Assembly (NCBI GenBank): GCA_905215145.1
Contig: CAJMOW010000003.1
Span: forward strand, 1 to 64,000
Length of the DNA: 64,000 nt
Source: an uncultured bacterium
Lineage (GTDB): Bacteria; Bacillota_I; Bacilli_A; RF39; UBA660
Reading direction: 5' to 3'
In this document: positions 8,486 through 16,870 of the stretch, one piece after another
How positions within the stretch are numbered: the first letter of the stretch is position 1
Layout: each line of letters opens with the position of its first letter
The notes under the pieces: generated by a model
What the model saw: the letters and a program-made list of their open reading frames with translations, nothing else
What the model was told of the DNA's origin: nothing
Databases searched by the model: none
Position numbers and translations under genes: made by a program

Positions 8486-9412
8486 TTAGAATTTACCTTC
8501 GTTTGGTTGTAAACAAATTAAGCCTTCATTTCTCCACATCTCTACACACTTACAATTGTCTTCAAGTACGAAAGGTATGTAGAATTTGCCTTTGATATTG
8601 TCCTCATACAGTTTCTTCTTACATATAGGACCAGCTACGAAGCTATTAGCGGGACGCATAAGAATCATATCTGGATGTAGGAAGTTATTCTCCAACCACT
8701 GTTCTGTAGCTTTACGAACTTCTGGGGTATCTTCCCTACCAGTTAGTATTATTAACTTGGCAGGATAATTATCACAGAAGTTTCTAATAAGTTCAAGAAT
8801 AGGAGTAATAGGCTCATCAGTAAGCATACCTTCAGCTGCACCTTCTCCATAGAACGGACGACCACTAGTATTCAGACACACAGTTGCATCCATATCTACT
8901 ATAATTGCTGCTGGTAGGTTAGTGTCTTGAACTAATGCTTTAGCCTTAGCAGCCATAATTTCCTCATGAATTATGAAGTCTCTATAGCGTCTCCAAGTCT
9001 GTCTAATAACTTTCTCACCTATAGGATGTTCTCTTTTAGCATCACGACGAACACACTCATCTACGGGAGTCCAGAAATCTTTGTATTCAATCTCATACTT
9101 CCAATCGTAGGTATAATTCTCGTTAAAGTCCTTAACCATCTTCTCTAACTCTGCACAAGTCTTAGGATTAAGGTTCATATTATCAACTATGATGTTATAA
9201 CCTTTCTCCATACTATAAGCTAGTACAGTGTTATAAGTTGCAGTGACAACATCCTCTCTACTAGGAACCCAGTAGTCTCCTAACATATTGCGAATATCAT
9301 CGTTGTTGAACCTAACTCTATGTTCTGGGTCTTCATGACACCACTGCTTAGCGAAACTAGTTTTGCCACTTCCCTGAATTCCTCTACAGATTACTAATAC
9401 TCTAGTTTCCAT
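8486..9412 (-). CDS. pseT: Polynucleotide 5'-kinase/3'-phosphatase
   Basis: 308 aa with the two-domain plan of T4 Pnkp. The N-terminal kinase has P-loop GIQGSGKTSF at residues 11-20. The C-terminal HAD phosphatase has DMDATV (D173, D175, T177) and later LTGRED. The enzyme phosphorylates 5'-OH ends and removes 3' or 2',3'-cyclic phosphates, giving ends that RNA ligase can seal. With the RNA ligase at 11296-12684 and the CCA enzyme at 9807-10568 it forms a tRNA-repair set. In T4 this pathway undoes host anticodon-nuclease cuts. The symbol follows the T4 homologue. Confidence 0.92.
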   Translation of the reverse strand: METRVLVICRGIQGSGKTSFAKQWCHEDPEHRVRFNNDDIRNMLGDYWVPSREDVVTATYNTVLAYSMEKGYNIIVDNMNLNPKTCAELEKMVKDFNENYTYDWKYEIEYKDFWTPVDECVRRDAKREHPIGEKVIRQTWRRYRDFIIHEEIMAAKAKALVQDTNLPAAIIVDMDATVCLNTSGRPFYGEGAAEGMLTDEPITPILELIRNFCDNYPAKLIILTGREDTPEVRKATEQWLENNFLHPDMILMRPANSFVAGPICKKKLYEDNIKGKFYIPFVLEDNCKCVEMWRNEGLICLQPNEGKF

Positions 9413-9810
9413 TAATCAATATTACATAAAACATCACTAAATCCGCTATAATCTAAGTCAGCTAAAATGTCTCGTATAAACGATATGTAATCTCTAGTAC
9501 TTTGTAAATCCCGTATATATTCCTTAGTGGATATCATCTCCTCTATAAGTTCCGAATTGCCATGACAGAATTTCTCGTACTCTACTCGCCTCGCTTCTGC
9601 TTTAGCAATGTCATCATCAAGGTCTCGAATTACTGATTCAACATCACTAACAGTGAGTTTAGTATACTTCTCTTCATTACCAGCATATGCTATACTAAGA
9701 TTATCAAAGAATCTTTGATACACCTCATTAGACCTACTGAATGATTGAAGTAGTAGCCTCTCCTCTGGATGTGCTTTAGGCACTAAATAAAATGATAAAT
9801 AACTACTCAT
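9412..9810 (-). CDS. Hypothetical coiled-coil protein, 132 aa
   Basis: ATG start; overlaps pseT by 1 nt and the CCA gene by 4 nt. A mostly helical central region (DLDDDIAKAEARRVEYEKF) suggests a coiled coil. It sits between two RNA-repair genes; a role there is inference only. Confidence 0.6.
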   Translation of the reverse strand: MSSYLSFYLVPKAHPEERLLLQSFSRSNEVYQRFFDNLSIAYAGNEEKYTKLTVSDVESVIRDLDDDIAKAEARRVEYEKFCHGNSELIEEMISTKEYIRDLQSTRDYISFIRDILADLDYSGFSDVLCNID

Positions 9811-10568
9811 TTCTCGTTAGTTGGCTTAAGCCATAAATTGGTTTTACTAAAGATGTAATCTCTCAGTTCAGTAAGTTCAGATAACCATCCCAATGCTAAA
9901 GATGAGTTACATTTAAAGCATTTTGTTAGTTCTTCCCTTATCCTCTCCTCTGATACTACTGGCATTTTATTGAAATAATCATAAGACTTCATAACTTGCC
10001 ACATATCTTGAGATACTAGCAACCTTTTAGTAATAGAGAATCTTATACCTCTAAGTATTCTTAGTGGGTCATCATCGAATGTTGTTATTGGGTCTAATGG
10101 GGTTACCAGCAGCCTCCTTGCTAAATGAGTCTTGCCATTAAAGTAGTCTATAATCTCTCCAGTATCAGGGTCTTTAGCCATAGCGTTGACAGTAAAATCT
10201 CTACGAGATAAATCATCATATAGATTACCTGGTTCTACAATGGGAATCCTAGTACCTGGGACATATCCTACTTCCTTCCTTGCCATCACAAAGTCTGCTA
10301 CACCTTGATACTTATATCCTTCTGGGAATTTAGCACGTATAGTGTAACATTCTGGAGTTACTAAGAAGATTTCGAACTTCTGTTCTTCCAAGTAGCTTTT
10401 TAATGCTTTAAACATTAGTTGAGCTGGACTAAGCTGAGCTTCACATGGGTGAATTTTACTATAGACTGCCTCTGTAGGCACAGCTACATAATCAACATCC
10501 TTATTAGTAAGACCTAATAGCTCATCGCGTATCTTACCACCAACTTCGTAGAATTTAAAATCTTCCAT
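9807..10568 (-). CDS. cca: CCA-adding enzyme / poly(A) polymerase family nucleotidyltransferase
   Basis: 253 aa from the ATG at 10568 (the longer TTG version adds 11 residues). Class II tRNA nucleotidyltransferase motifs: EVGGKIRD (residues 8-15), KDVDYV, RRDFTVNAMA, DYFNG and DDPLRILRGIRFS. Such enzymes add CCA to tRNA 3' ends without a template. None of the 14 tRNAs in this window encodes CCA, so the phage may mature or repair its own tRNAs. Shorter than cellular enzymes (about 400 aa): the C-terminal body and tail domains are reduced. Confidence 0.88.
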   Translation of the reverse strand: MEDFKFYEVGGKIRDELLGLTNKDVDYVAVPTEAVYSKIHPCEAQLSPAQLMFKALKSYLEEQKFEIFLVTPECYTIRAKFPEGYKYQGVADFVMARKEVGYVPGTRIPIVEPGNLYDDLSRRDFTVNAMAKDPDTGEIIDYFNGKTHLARRLLVTPLDPITTFDDDPLRILRGIRFSITKRLLVSQDMWQVMKSYDYFNKMPVVSEERIREELTKCFKCNSSLALGWLSELTELRDYIFSKTNLWLKPTNEK

Positions 10569-10620
10569 TTTAATAAAAATATTATTCTTCCATTTTATCA
10601 AATGACTGTATTAACCCTTC

Positions 10621-10998
10621 TTACCAGTCATAGACGCATCCTATTATTCTGTTCTTCTTAACGAATCCATACAATTGATCAATGGCTTCCTCATATGGAA
10701 AGAGTGGGCAGCATAGATTTTGGCCTTCCTCAAAGTTCTCAGGGACAGTATAGTCCATATAATTAACCTTAGAATATCGTTCAAAGTATTCATAGCTATC
10801 CAGATAGGGAGGAAGACTTACATAGCCATCAGTAGGCAATAAGTTATATGTGTCTAGAATTTCTAACGCCTGTTCTTTAGTAATAATTCCTGCATCAGCT
10901 TCCTCAAACAGTTTATCAGCTATTTCGCCTTTAAGCTGTCCTACTTCTGCTAGCTTACGGGTTAATAAACTTAGCTTACTAGATACTTCTTCCGTCAT
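10621..10998 (-). CDS. Hypothetical protein, 125 aa
   Basis: I take the ATG at 10998 (MTEEVSSKLSLLTRKLAEV), which overlaps the upstream gene by 20 nt. The ATG at 11070 would force a 92-nt overlap. N-terminal helix, then an acidic, proline/tyrosine-rich region ending in VYDW. No family recognised. Confidence 0.6.
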   Translation of the reverse strand: MTEEVSSKLSLLTRKLAEVGQLKGEIADKLFEEADAGIITKEQALEILDTYNLLPTDGYVSLPPYLDSYEYFERYSKVNYMDYTVPENFEEGQNLCCPLFPYEEAIDQLYGFVKKNRIIGCVYDW

Positions 10999-11296
10999 AT
11001 ATAAGTGGATATTTGTTAAACTCCTCATCAGTACCTTCAAATGGAGTGATATTATAGTTATAATATTCATCCCAATCTATGCTATTTAGTACTTTAAGGA
11101 CATCTTCGTCTGTCATATACTCGTAATCATATCCTTCTGCTGTTACTATAAATTCATCGTCAACTATGCTGACGGCTAATTCGTAAGCATAATCATCAGC
11201 GGCTTTAGACATGTTATCATCATACATAGAAGGTGCATAAGCGACCACAAATTCATTCTTGCAGTCGTTTATGCACTCAATTAAATATCTATTCAT
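10979..11296 (-). CDS. Hypothetical acidic protein, 105 aa
   Basis: ATG overlaps the RNA ligase stop by 1 nt. Very acidic and tyrosine-rich (DYEYMTDEDVLKVLNSIDWD). Such small acidic phage proteins often act as inhibitors or DNA mimics, but nothing here proves that. Confidence 0.6.
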   Translation of the reverse strand: MNRYLIECINDCKNEFVVAYAPSMYDDNMSKAADDYAYELAVSIVDDEFIVTAEGYDYEYMTDEDVLKVLNSIDWDEYYNYNITPFEGTDEEFNKYPLIYDGRSI

Positions 11297-12684
11297 TACT
11301 GGTCTGCTTCTATATCAATTTCTCCTTTATCTAATGACTTAGACTCCTCTCCTAAGAATCTAAAGCATTTAAGTTTGTAAGCTTCAGATAAACCATTCTC
11401 AATGCGAATCACTATACCTTCATGTGGTACATCATTGTGACATGTAGGTGAAAGTTCTTCCATGTAGAACCTTTTATCATTAGCTAGCTTTTGGATAAAA
11501 TTCTCATTCCAATGCTCAGTCTCATCAAGCTCCGGATATAAATCCTTAGCATATCCGTAATATAACTGTTCTACCGGAGTAAGTCCTTTATCTTTACACC
11601 ACTGTTGTACTTGTCTAGCAGAGAATTCAAATACCACACCATCTGGGTTTGTATAAGTAATACGGTAAATTTGGATACCGAAATTCTTACCATATTCATA
11701 CGGTGTAGTCTGAGTAGTAGGATCCCATATAGGTCTCTCATAACCATAGTCATAAGCTTTACCATTCATTGCTTGAATAGCCTGACCTGTAGGCAGCCAT
11801 CCTATGATTTCATAATAAAGAGTAAGTCCTTTAGTAAGATACGGAGACAATTTAGAATGAGCTTCACCCCAAATATCACAACCATAATATCCTGCACTTG
11901 CTTCTTTATTGTAATACTGATTTTTAACTACCTTTCTAGAAGACCATAAGTAGTCATACTTAGTGTCTGGAACATCTGTGAACCAGCTAGCCACCTTGTC
12001 TTTCCATCTTAATGGTCTTTTACATAGTACATCGGCAGAAATACCTGATGTTCCATGTACTTTGGAAGTAATACTAATAATATCATTAGGTTTAATAACC
12101 CAAGGACATTTCTTAATAAGAACAGTATCATAATGAAATCTAAACTGATTCTCTACTAATTTACTAATGCCTTTAGGCTGCTTAGCTTGCCTAGAAGAAT
12201 TTCCAGAAGTTTTAGGAGGATTCACTACATACTTCTTACAAAGTATATGTTTATCCAAACTATCAAATTCTGTTCCTTCTTTCAAATTGGTAACTACTTC
12301 ATGAGATTCTCCTATAAAATCCAGCCATTTATATAACGAATCTATAGGCATTATAAATCCCTCTGAAGGAACTCCCTGCAACTTAATAGGCTTTACCCTA
12401 CCATTATCCTCAAAGAAACCTGGAGAAGCTTCCTTGTTAGCATTGAATTCATTGTGTCTAAATAGATTATTAGCTGCCAAATATTTATTAGCAATCTGAC
12501 ATCCTACAGGGAAATATATATATTGCCCTGGTTGAGTATCCTTAGATACGGATATCATATAACCATCTACATGAACACATTTCATCCTTTCACATTTAGG
12601 ATTAGGGTGTGGTGTGAAATCTTTTACTTGAATTATCTTAGCTGCATAATTAACATTAAACTTAGAAGATTGATTTATACGCAT
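11296..12684 (-). CDS. RNA ligase (DRB0094/Rnl5-like)
   Basis: 462 aa. The nucleotidyltransferase lysine lies in SKVHGTSG (K208), the KxHGxS form of motif I. Further covalent-transferase motifs follow: YYEIIGW (motif III-like), HEGIVIRIE (motif IV) and EAYKLKC (motif V). About 190 residues precede the lysine and resemble the N-terminal module of the DRB0094 family. It should seal 3'-OH/5'-phosphate RNA ends, the ends produced by the phage kinase/phosphatase. The long ORF, ATG start and motif order make this solid; the subfamily is less certain. Confidence 0.9.
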   Translation of the reverse strand: MRINQSSKFNVNYAAKIIQVKDFTPHPNPKCERMKCVHVDGYMISVSKDTQPGQYIYFPVGCQIANKYLAANNLFRHNEFNANKEASPGFFEDNGRVKPIKLQGVPSEGFIMPIDSLYKWLDFIGESHEVVTNLKEGTEFDSLDKHILCKKYVVNPPKTSGNSSRQAKQPKGISKLVENQFRFHYDTVLIKKCPWVIKPNDIISITSKVHGTSGISADVLCKRPLRWKDKVASWFTDVPDTKYDYLWSSRKVVKNQYYNKEASAGYYGCDIWGEAHSKLSPYLTKGLTLYYEIIGWLPTGQAIQAMNGKAYDYGYERPIWDPTTQTTPYEYGKNFGIQIYRITYTNPDGVVFEFSARQVQQWCKDKGLTPVEQLYYGYAKDLYPELDETEHWNENFIQKLANDKRFYMEELSPTCHNDVPHEGIVIRIENGLSEAYKLKCFRFLGEESKSLDKGEIDIEADQ

Positions 12685-12719
12685 GTATTACGGATAATTT
12701 CCGTCTGTAAATAGATAAT

Positions 12720-12920
12720 CTATACAAGTGTCCAATCAGTACGCTCTACAGCATCAGGGAACCACTTAGTTACCTTGTAATACTGATTAGAGTTAGGCTT
12801 TGGATAACATACTATACTGCCCTTAAGCATAGTATACCTTCTACCAGAAGGATTAGTAACTGTCTCACCTATACGCATCATAGATAATGCTTCTCCAAAG
12901 TCAAATACTTGTTTCTCCAT
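12720..12920 (-). CDS. Hypothetical small protein, 66 aa
   Basis: ATG start. Compact, basic-aromatic sequence (SMMRIGETVTNPSGRRYTML) that resembles small phage beta-barrel or SH3-like proteins of the DUF2829 type, a match I would not rely on. Sits alone between the RNA ligase and an unknown gene. Confidence 0.55.
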   Translation of the reverse strand: MEKQVFDFGEALSMMRIGETVTNPSGRRYTMLKGSIVCYPKPNSNQYYKVTKWFPDAVERTDWTLV

Positions 12921-12932
12921 AATCTTAAAAAT

Positions 12933-13235
12933 TTATTTGGTTTTACAATTAGCTTCTAAATAATCATAGAGTTCATCTATGTTCTTTAGAATCTCATTAC
13001 CTTGCTCGTCTGTAGCAACTATATGTGGATTTTCTGATTTCTCATACACCCACCATTGAATCCAGTCCATACCTTCTTCGTTATAATACTCAGACAGAAG
13101 TAACATTGCTAAATCCTCAGCATTGGTTACTAGTGGACTTTCCATTATATCAATGCCCATATTGTAAAGCTTTCTCATTTGCTCTACAATATTAGTAAGA
13201 GAGTGAATTGCATGTAGGAATGTAGTCTTTACCAT
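12933..13235 (-). CDS. Hypothetical protein, 100 aa
   Basis: ATG overlaps the upstream stop by 7 nt. Helical N-terminus, acidic middle with WIQWWVYEKSENPH. No family recognised. Confidence 0.6.
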   Translation of the reverse strand: MVKTTFLHAIHSLTNIVEQMRKLYNMGIDIMESPLVTNAEDLAMLLLSEYYNEEGMDWIQWWVYEKSENPHIVATDEQGNEILKNIDELYDYLEANCKTK

Positions 13236-13426
13236 ACTATTTTATCGAAGTTATCGCTCATAGTTTGAATTGTAGCCGAATCATAGTGTTTTAATAAAGC
13301 AAGATAATAATCAAATATAGATTGGTACAAATCATCCTTTTCAGCATCAGTAAGGGAGTTGCCAGCAAGGGACACCATTAAATCAGCTATATTAGAGCTT
13401 AATAATACAGATGTTTTATTTATCAT
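13229..13426 (-). CDS. Hypothetical small helical protein, 65 aa
   Basis: ATG start overlapping its upstream neighbour by 11 nt. Predicted mainly alpha-helical (NIADLMVSLAGNSLTDAEKD). Function unknown. Confidence 0.55.
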   Translation of the reverse strand: MINKTSVLLSSNIADLMVSLAGNSLTDAEKDDLYQSIFDYYLALLKHYDSATIQTMSDNFDKIVW

Positions 13427-13670
13427 CTAACGTTACAAATAAAGTAGCCAGTATGTCCAGTATCTTTTTATCACTCATATCATTGATAGTTAGTAATGTT
13501 TCTCGAATTGAGAACACATCATTATCTGGGCGATAATGAGTTCTCATAACTCTAATGACATCATCTACATCTCTGATTAAAGTATCTTCATCATAAGCTA
13601 TATCATCCCTGTATTTAAAGAACTGAATTTTGGGCTTACCTTCCCTTCTATATGCTACTATATAATTCAT
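13416..13670 (-). CDS. Hypothetical protein, 84 aa
   Basis: ATG overlaps the metalloprotease stop by 4 nt. Short, charged sequence with a central acidic helix (YDEDTLIRDVDDVIRVMRT). Not recognised. Confidence 0.6.
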   Translation of the reverse strand: MNYIVAYRREGKPKIQFFKYRDDIAYDEDTLIRDVDDVIRVMRTHYRPDNDVFSIRETLLTINDMSDKKILDILATLFVTLDDK

Positions 13671-13975
13671 TCTCGTGTAAGTTCAAATTCACGCATAAAG
13701 TTAGCAAATACTTGTGCCAACGATTCATCTTGTTTGTTGTTATAGTAATAATTGAATGCATGAAACACTTCATGCCAGAAAGAATTCTTAATCTGTTCTT
13801 CAGTCAGATTAATTACCTTTCCATCATCAGTCTTCATGCATTCTGCTACCTTTATTTCTAATGTTAGATTACAATGAGAACCAAAGGTATCACCATCATC
13901 TATAAAATCGCACAAAGTGACTTTATACCAATGATTGGCTATTCTAACCTTACTAGGGATGTCATATTTATTCAT
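13667..13975 (-). CDS. Small zinc metallopeptidase-like protein (HExxH)
   Basis: 102 aa. Contains SFWHEVFHAFNYY, an HExxH zinc site at residues 68-72 followed by a helix. This is the plan of ImmA/IrrE- or SprT-like minimal metallopeptidases. A third ligand (Glu/His) further on would be needed; E85 (NKQDESLAQ) is a candidate. Phage copies may cleave a host repressor or regulate phage proteins. The fold is likely; catalysis is unproven. Coupled by an 8-nt overlap to the DNA ligase gene. Confidence 0.7.
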   Translation of the reverse strand: MNKYDIPSKVRIANHWYKVTLCDFIDDGDTFGSHCNLTLEIKVAECMKTDDGKVINLTEEQIKNSFWHEVFHAFNYYYNNKQDESLAQVFANFMREFELTRE

Positions 13976-15170
13976 AATCCCTAATACATTTTAGAACTGG
14001 CTGTAGAGGACAACCTTCATCGCTAAGATAGAAGTACTTCACAGTAGCCATCTTACCAATAATTTCATCCATTCTGTCAAGATATTCCCATTTTAACTCA
14101 CGAGGACCCATAGGTTTGGCTTCAAACTCTTTACCCTCTTTAGTTTTACATACAAATACCATGTCTTCGGGACGTAATCCTTCACTATAACCAACAATTT
14201 CAAATTCTGCGTCCTTATACATTTTGACTTTAATCATAGCATTAGTTCTTCCTCCAAAGTTATATACCTTAGAAGGATCACGAATAACTATTCCCTCAAA
14301 GCCTTCACCTACATACTTGTCATGTAGTTTCTGTATATTAGCCCAACCAACAACTGTTTCTTGAGGAACTATTTGGAACTTCAATTCTCCATCATCCCAT
14401 TCTCTTTCTGGATTGAAACCTAAATTCAATTCATCAGTAATGTCATGAAGAATATCTAGTCGTTCCTCAAATGTTTTGGTACTATCCATTACATCATAAA
14501 TATAATATTCAAGCCAATCCATTCCAGCTGTATCTTTCTCCAATCTTGCCGCACCACTGATCTGCTGTAGAGATTTACCATGTTTATATAGTTCACCATC
14601 TAATACAATATCAGGATGCTCTTCAAAGAATTGAATAAGTTTTGGATTATGACGCATGAAGGAAGTTGAAGCATCGTAATTACCACCTCCTCTAGAGGCA
14701 GTTCTTACTTCCCCATCCTTCCAATAGAAGGAGCATCTAACTCCATCTATCTTTCTGCTACCGTACCAATATTTGATTTTATCAAACACACTAGTAGCAA
14801 CTTTGTCAGCTTGTTTAGCTAACATATGCTTCTTAAATCCATTTGAATCAGTAACACCATTACCTAAGTGTTCCTCAACAAATGCCTCAACTGCTACAGC
14901 ATTATTAATTTTAATTGAAGATGGTAGCAGTTTATACCCTTTATCTGTGTATTTCTTTAAATGAGAGTTATACTCTAATCGAGCCTGTTCAGATACGGTT
15001 CTTTTAACCTTACCTTTATAAATCCATATCTCTGGCTGTACAGTTACTTTACCACCATATTGATATGTCTTTCTTCTAATAACAAACCCATGTTGAGCAT
15101 CATCCCATTCGTAACTAATCTCAACTACTCTAGTTTTACCCTTGTTGTCTTTAGTTACTAATATGTCCAT
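13968..15170 (-). CDS. lig: ATP-dependent DNA ligase
   Basis: 400 aa. Motif I SRKIDGVRC gives adenylated Lys140. Motif III-like DGELYKHG, motif IV EGFEGIVIR and motif V MIKVKMY follow, then a C-terminal OB domain (EFEIVGYSEGL through YFYLSDEGCP). The first 130 residues form an extra N-terminal domain (IRRKTYQYGG, WIYKGKVK). Seals nicks in double-stranded DNA during replication. ATP-dependent ligases of this type are standard in crAss-like phages. Confidence 0.92.
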   Translation of the reverse strand: MDILVTKDNKGKTRVVEISYEWDDAQHGFVIRRKTYQYGGKVTVQPEIWIYKGKVKRTVSEQARLEYNSHLKKYTDKGYKLLPSSIKINNAVAVEAFVEEHLGNGVTDSNGFKKHMLAKQADKVATSVFDKIKYWYGSRKIDGVRCSFYWKDGEVRTASRGGGNYDASTSFMRHNPKLIQFFEEHPDIVLDGELYKHGKSLQQISGAARLEKDTAGMDWLEYYIYDVMDSTKTFEERLDILHDITDELNLGFNPEREWDDGELKFQIVPQETVVGWANIQKLHDKYVGEGFEGIVIRDPSKVYNFGGRTNAMIKVKMYKDAEFEIVGYSEGLRPEDMVFVCKTKEGKEFEAKPMGPRELKWEYLDRMDEIIGKMATVKYFYLSDEGCPLQPVLKCIRDYE

Positions 15171-15192
15171 ATTAATTTACACTCTTATGCAA

Positions 15193-15405
15193 TTAATCAA
15201 GATCGTCAATAGTTACAGATTCATTACAATCTTTAATGAGCGAGTTTACTAATTCAGCACGCTCTGTAGTTAACTTCTTAGCTATCTCCTCTGCTTCCTC
15301 CGCCTTTGCACGATATTCAAATTGCATCGCATAGGCTTTTTGGATTTCTACGCCTAATTCCGTAATCTGCTTACTTCTAGTTATTACTTCTTCTGAGTTT
15401 AACAT
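15193..15405 (-). CDS. Small coiled-coil protein, 70 aa
   Basis: ATG start. Almost wholly helical with heptad-like spacing (ITELGVEIQKAYAMQFEY, then AKKLTTERAELVNSL). Likely a short coiled coil that may dimerise. No family recognised. Confidence 0.55.
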   Translation of the reverse strand: MLNSEEVITRSKQITELGVEIQKAYAMQFEYRAKAEEAEEIAKKLTTERAELVNSLIKDCNESVTIDDLD

Positions 15406-15422
15406 ATAAATTTAAACAATAA

Positions 15423-15953
15423 TTAATTAGTTCCAGTGTGTCCAAATCCACCTTTACGATCTGTTTCATTTAATCTGGCTACCTCTTCCCATTCAACCTT
15501 AGCAGCCCAGCCGAAGACTAACTGTGCAATGCGTTCCTTGTCTTCAATCCATACTGCTTCATGCCCATTATTGATAAGAATGACATGTATTTCATCTCTA
15601 AAATCTGCATCTACAGTGCCAGGCGTGTTAAGTACAGTAATTCCTTTTTTCAGAGCTAGTCCACTCCTAGGTCTTACTTGACATTCTGCCACAAATCCAT
15701 CTGTAGGCTCTGGAAGAGCAATTCTCAGTCCAGTCGGAATAAGTGCTCTAGCTCCTGGATCCAATCTTAGCATAGTTACTTTATTACCGTCCATTTTAGG
15801 TGATGCGAATACGACCTCGCAGTCACCAAAGGCTTTAATAGGATTATCAACTGTCACTCTACTAAAGTCTGCACGCACATCCATGCCTGCTGACATGGGA
15901 GTTTCATACCGAGGAAGTTTGTTGTTGGATAAATTAATTACTTGTACTTTCAT
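15423..15953 (-). CDS. dut: dUTPase
   Basis: 176 aa, the size of trimeric dUTP pyrophosphatases. All five motifs are recognisable: AGMDVRAD (1), [11 protein letters not shown] (2), [10 protein letters not shown] (3), RIAQLVF (4) and [11 protein letters not shown] (5). It hydrolyses dUTP to dUMP, keeping uracil out of DNA and feeding ThyX. Motif 5 reads GGFGHTG in place of GGFGSTG, a conservative change. Confidence 0.95.
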   Translation of the reverse strand: MKVQVINLSNNKLPRYETPMSAGMDVRADFSRVTVDNPIKAFGDCEVVFASPKMDGNKVTMLRLDPGARALIPTGLRIALPEPTDGFVAECQVRPRSGLALKKGITVLNTPGTVDADFRDEIHVILINNGHEAVWIEDKERIAQLVFGWAAKVEWEEVARLNETDRKGGFGHTGTN

Positions 15954-16455
15954 TGAGTGTAAACGAATAAATTGAATTCTTAGTTTTAAATATCTTTTTA
16001 TTCCAATCTATAGACATTATATTGGAAGTAGTATACCACCTATCAGTGTTATCAAGGACTAATGGTAGACCTTCTGTAAAGGCAGGAGTTGTACCTGATT
16101 CTGTAAACCCTACCTTTTGTCTAGCATTATTAATTCCCTCAATCTTAGTGATAGTCATATATCCTTTTTTAGCATGTTCTAAAGAGTACTCTTTGAACCA
16201 TTTGATAATAACTTCAAATTTACATTCATCAGCTTCGGTATAAAATGCCTTTACTAATAAATCATTATCATAGACTGCTAGGAATGGATTCTCTCTGGCA
16301 CTACAACTCCCTTTAATCTTAAATGCCTTCTTACGCTCCTTGTAATGGTTTATATCGAAGGTTTCTAAATTGAAGCAATACCCAGCCATTTCTGTTAATT
16401 GATCTCTCAACTTAGTGGAAGACTGGCTATCATAAACATATTTAAACGTTAGCAT
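15934..16455 (-). CDS. Hypothetical protein, 173 aa
   Basis: ATG overlaps the next upstream stop by 7 nt; its own 3' end overlaps dut by 20 nt. Mixed alpha/beta sequence with a conserved-looking [13 protein letters not shown] and an [10 protein letters not shown] strand. Family not recognised. Confidence 0.6.
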   Translation of the reverse strand: MLTFKYVYDSQSSTKLRDQLTEMAGYCFNLETFDINHYKERKKAFKIKGSCSARENPFLAVYDNDLLVKAFYTEADECKFEVIIKWFKEYSLEHAKKGYMTITKIEGINNARQKVGFTESGTTPAFTEGLPLVLDNTDRWYTTSNIMSIDWNKKIFKTKNSIYSFTLNESTSN

Positions 16456-16865
16456 TCAACTATATAATATTTAGGAAATATAATTCCATCTATTTCTAGT
16501 TCTACTTCCTGAACAGTATCAAACACATCAAATATACTGTCATAGTAAGCATCAGCCATCTCTTTACATGTCACTACAGATGGTTGATTAGACTGACCCT
16601 CCATTGTTTGTTTAAGTGAGTCTCTATAGTTGTTAACTACTCTATTAGCATCGCCATCATCTAGAATAAGAATAACTTTACCGTTAATTCTGTATTCATA
16701 AATGCCATTCCATATACTTTCTTCTTCGGAACATGTATTTAGAAATGGTTCTAACTCTGCTTCAGTGGCAGTATTGAGTCCTAAATGATAAGCAGTCATA
16801 TATAACTGCCCTGGATTTTCAAATCCCTTTAATCTTGCTAATTTAATAAAATCTGTGTAGTGCAT
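16449..16865 (-). CDS. Hypothetical protein, 138 aa
   Basis: ATG start. Contains KVILILDDGDANRVVNNYRD, a hydrophobic strand followed by acidic residues, suggestive of a Rossmann-like fold but too weak to assign. Starts 5 nt after the SF1 helicase stop. Confidence 0.6.
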   Translation of the reverse strand: MHYTDFIKLARLKGFENPGQLYMTAYHLGLNTATEAELEPFLNTCSEEESIWNGIYEYRINGKVILILDDGDANRVVNNYRDSLKQTMEGQSNQPSVVTCKEMADAYYDSIFDVFDTVQEVELEIDGIIFPKYYIVEC

Positions 16866-16870
16866 AGTAA

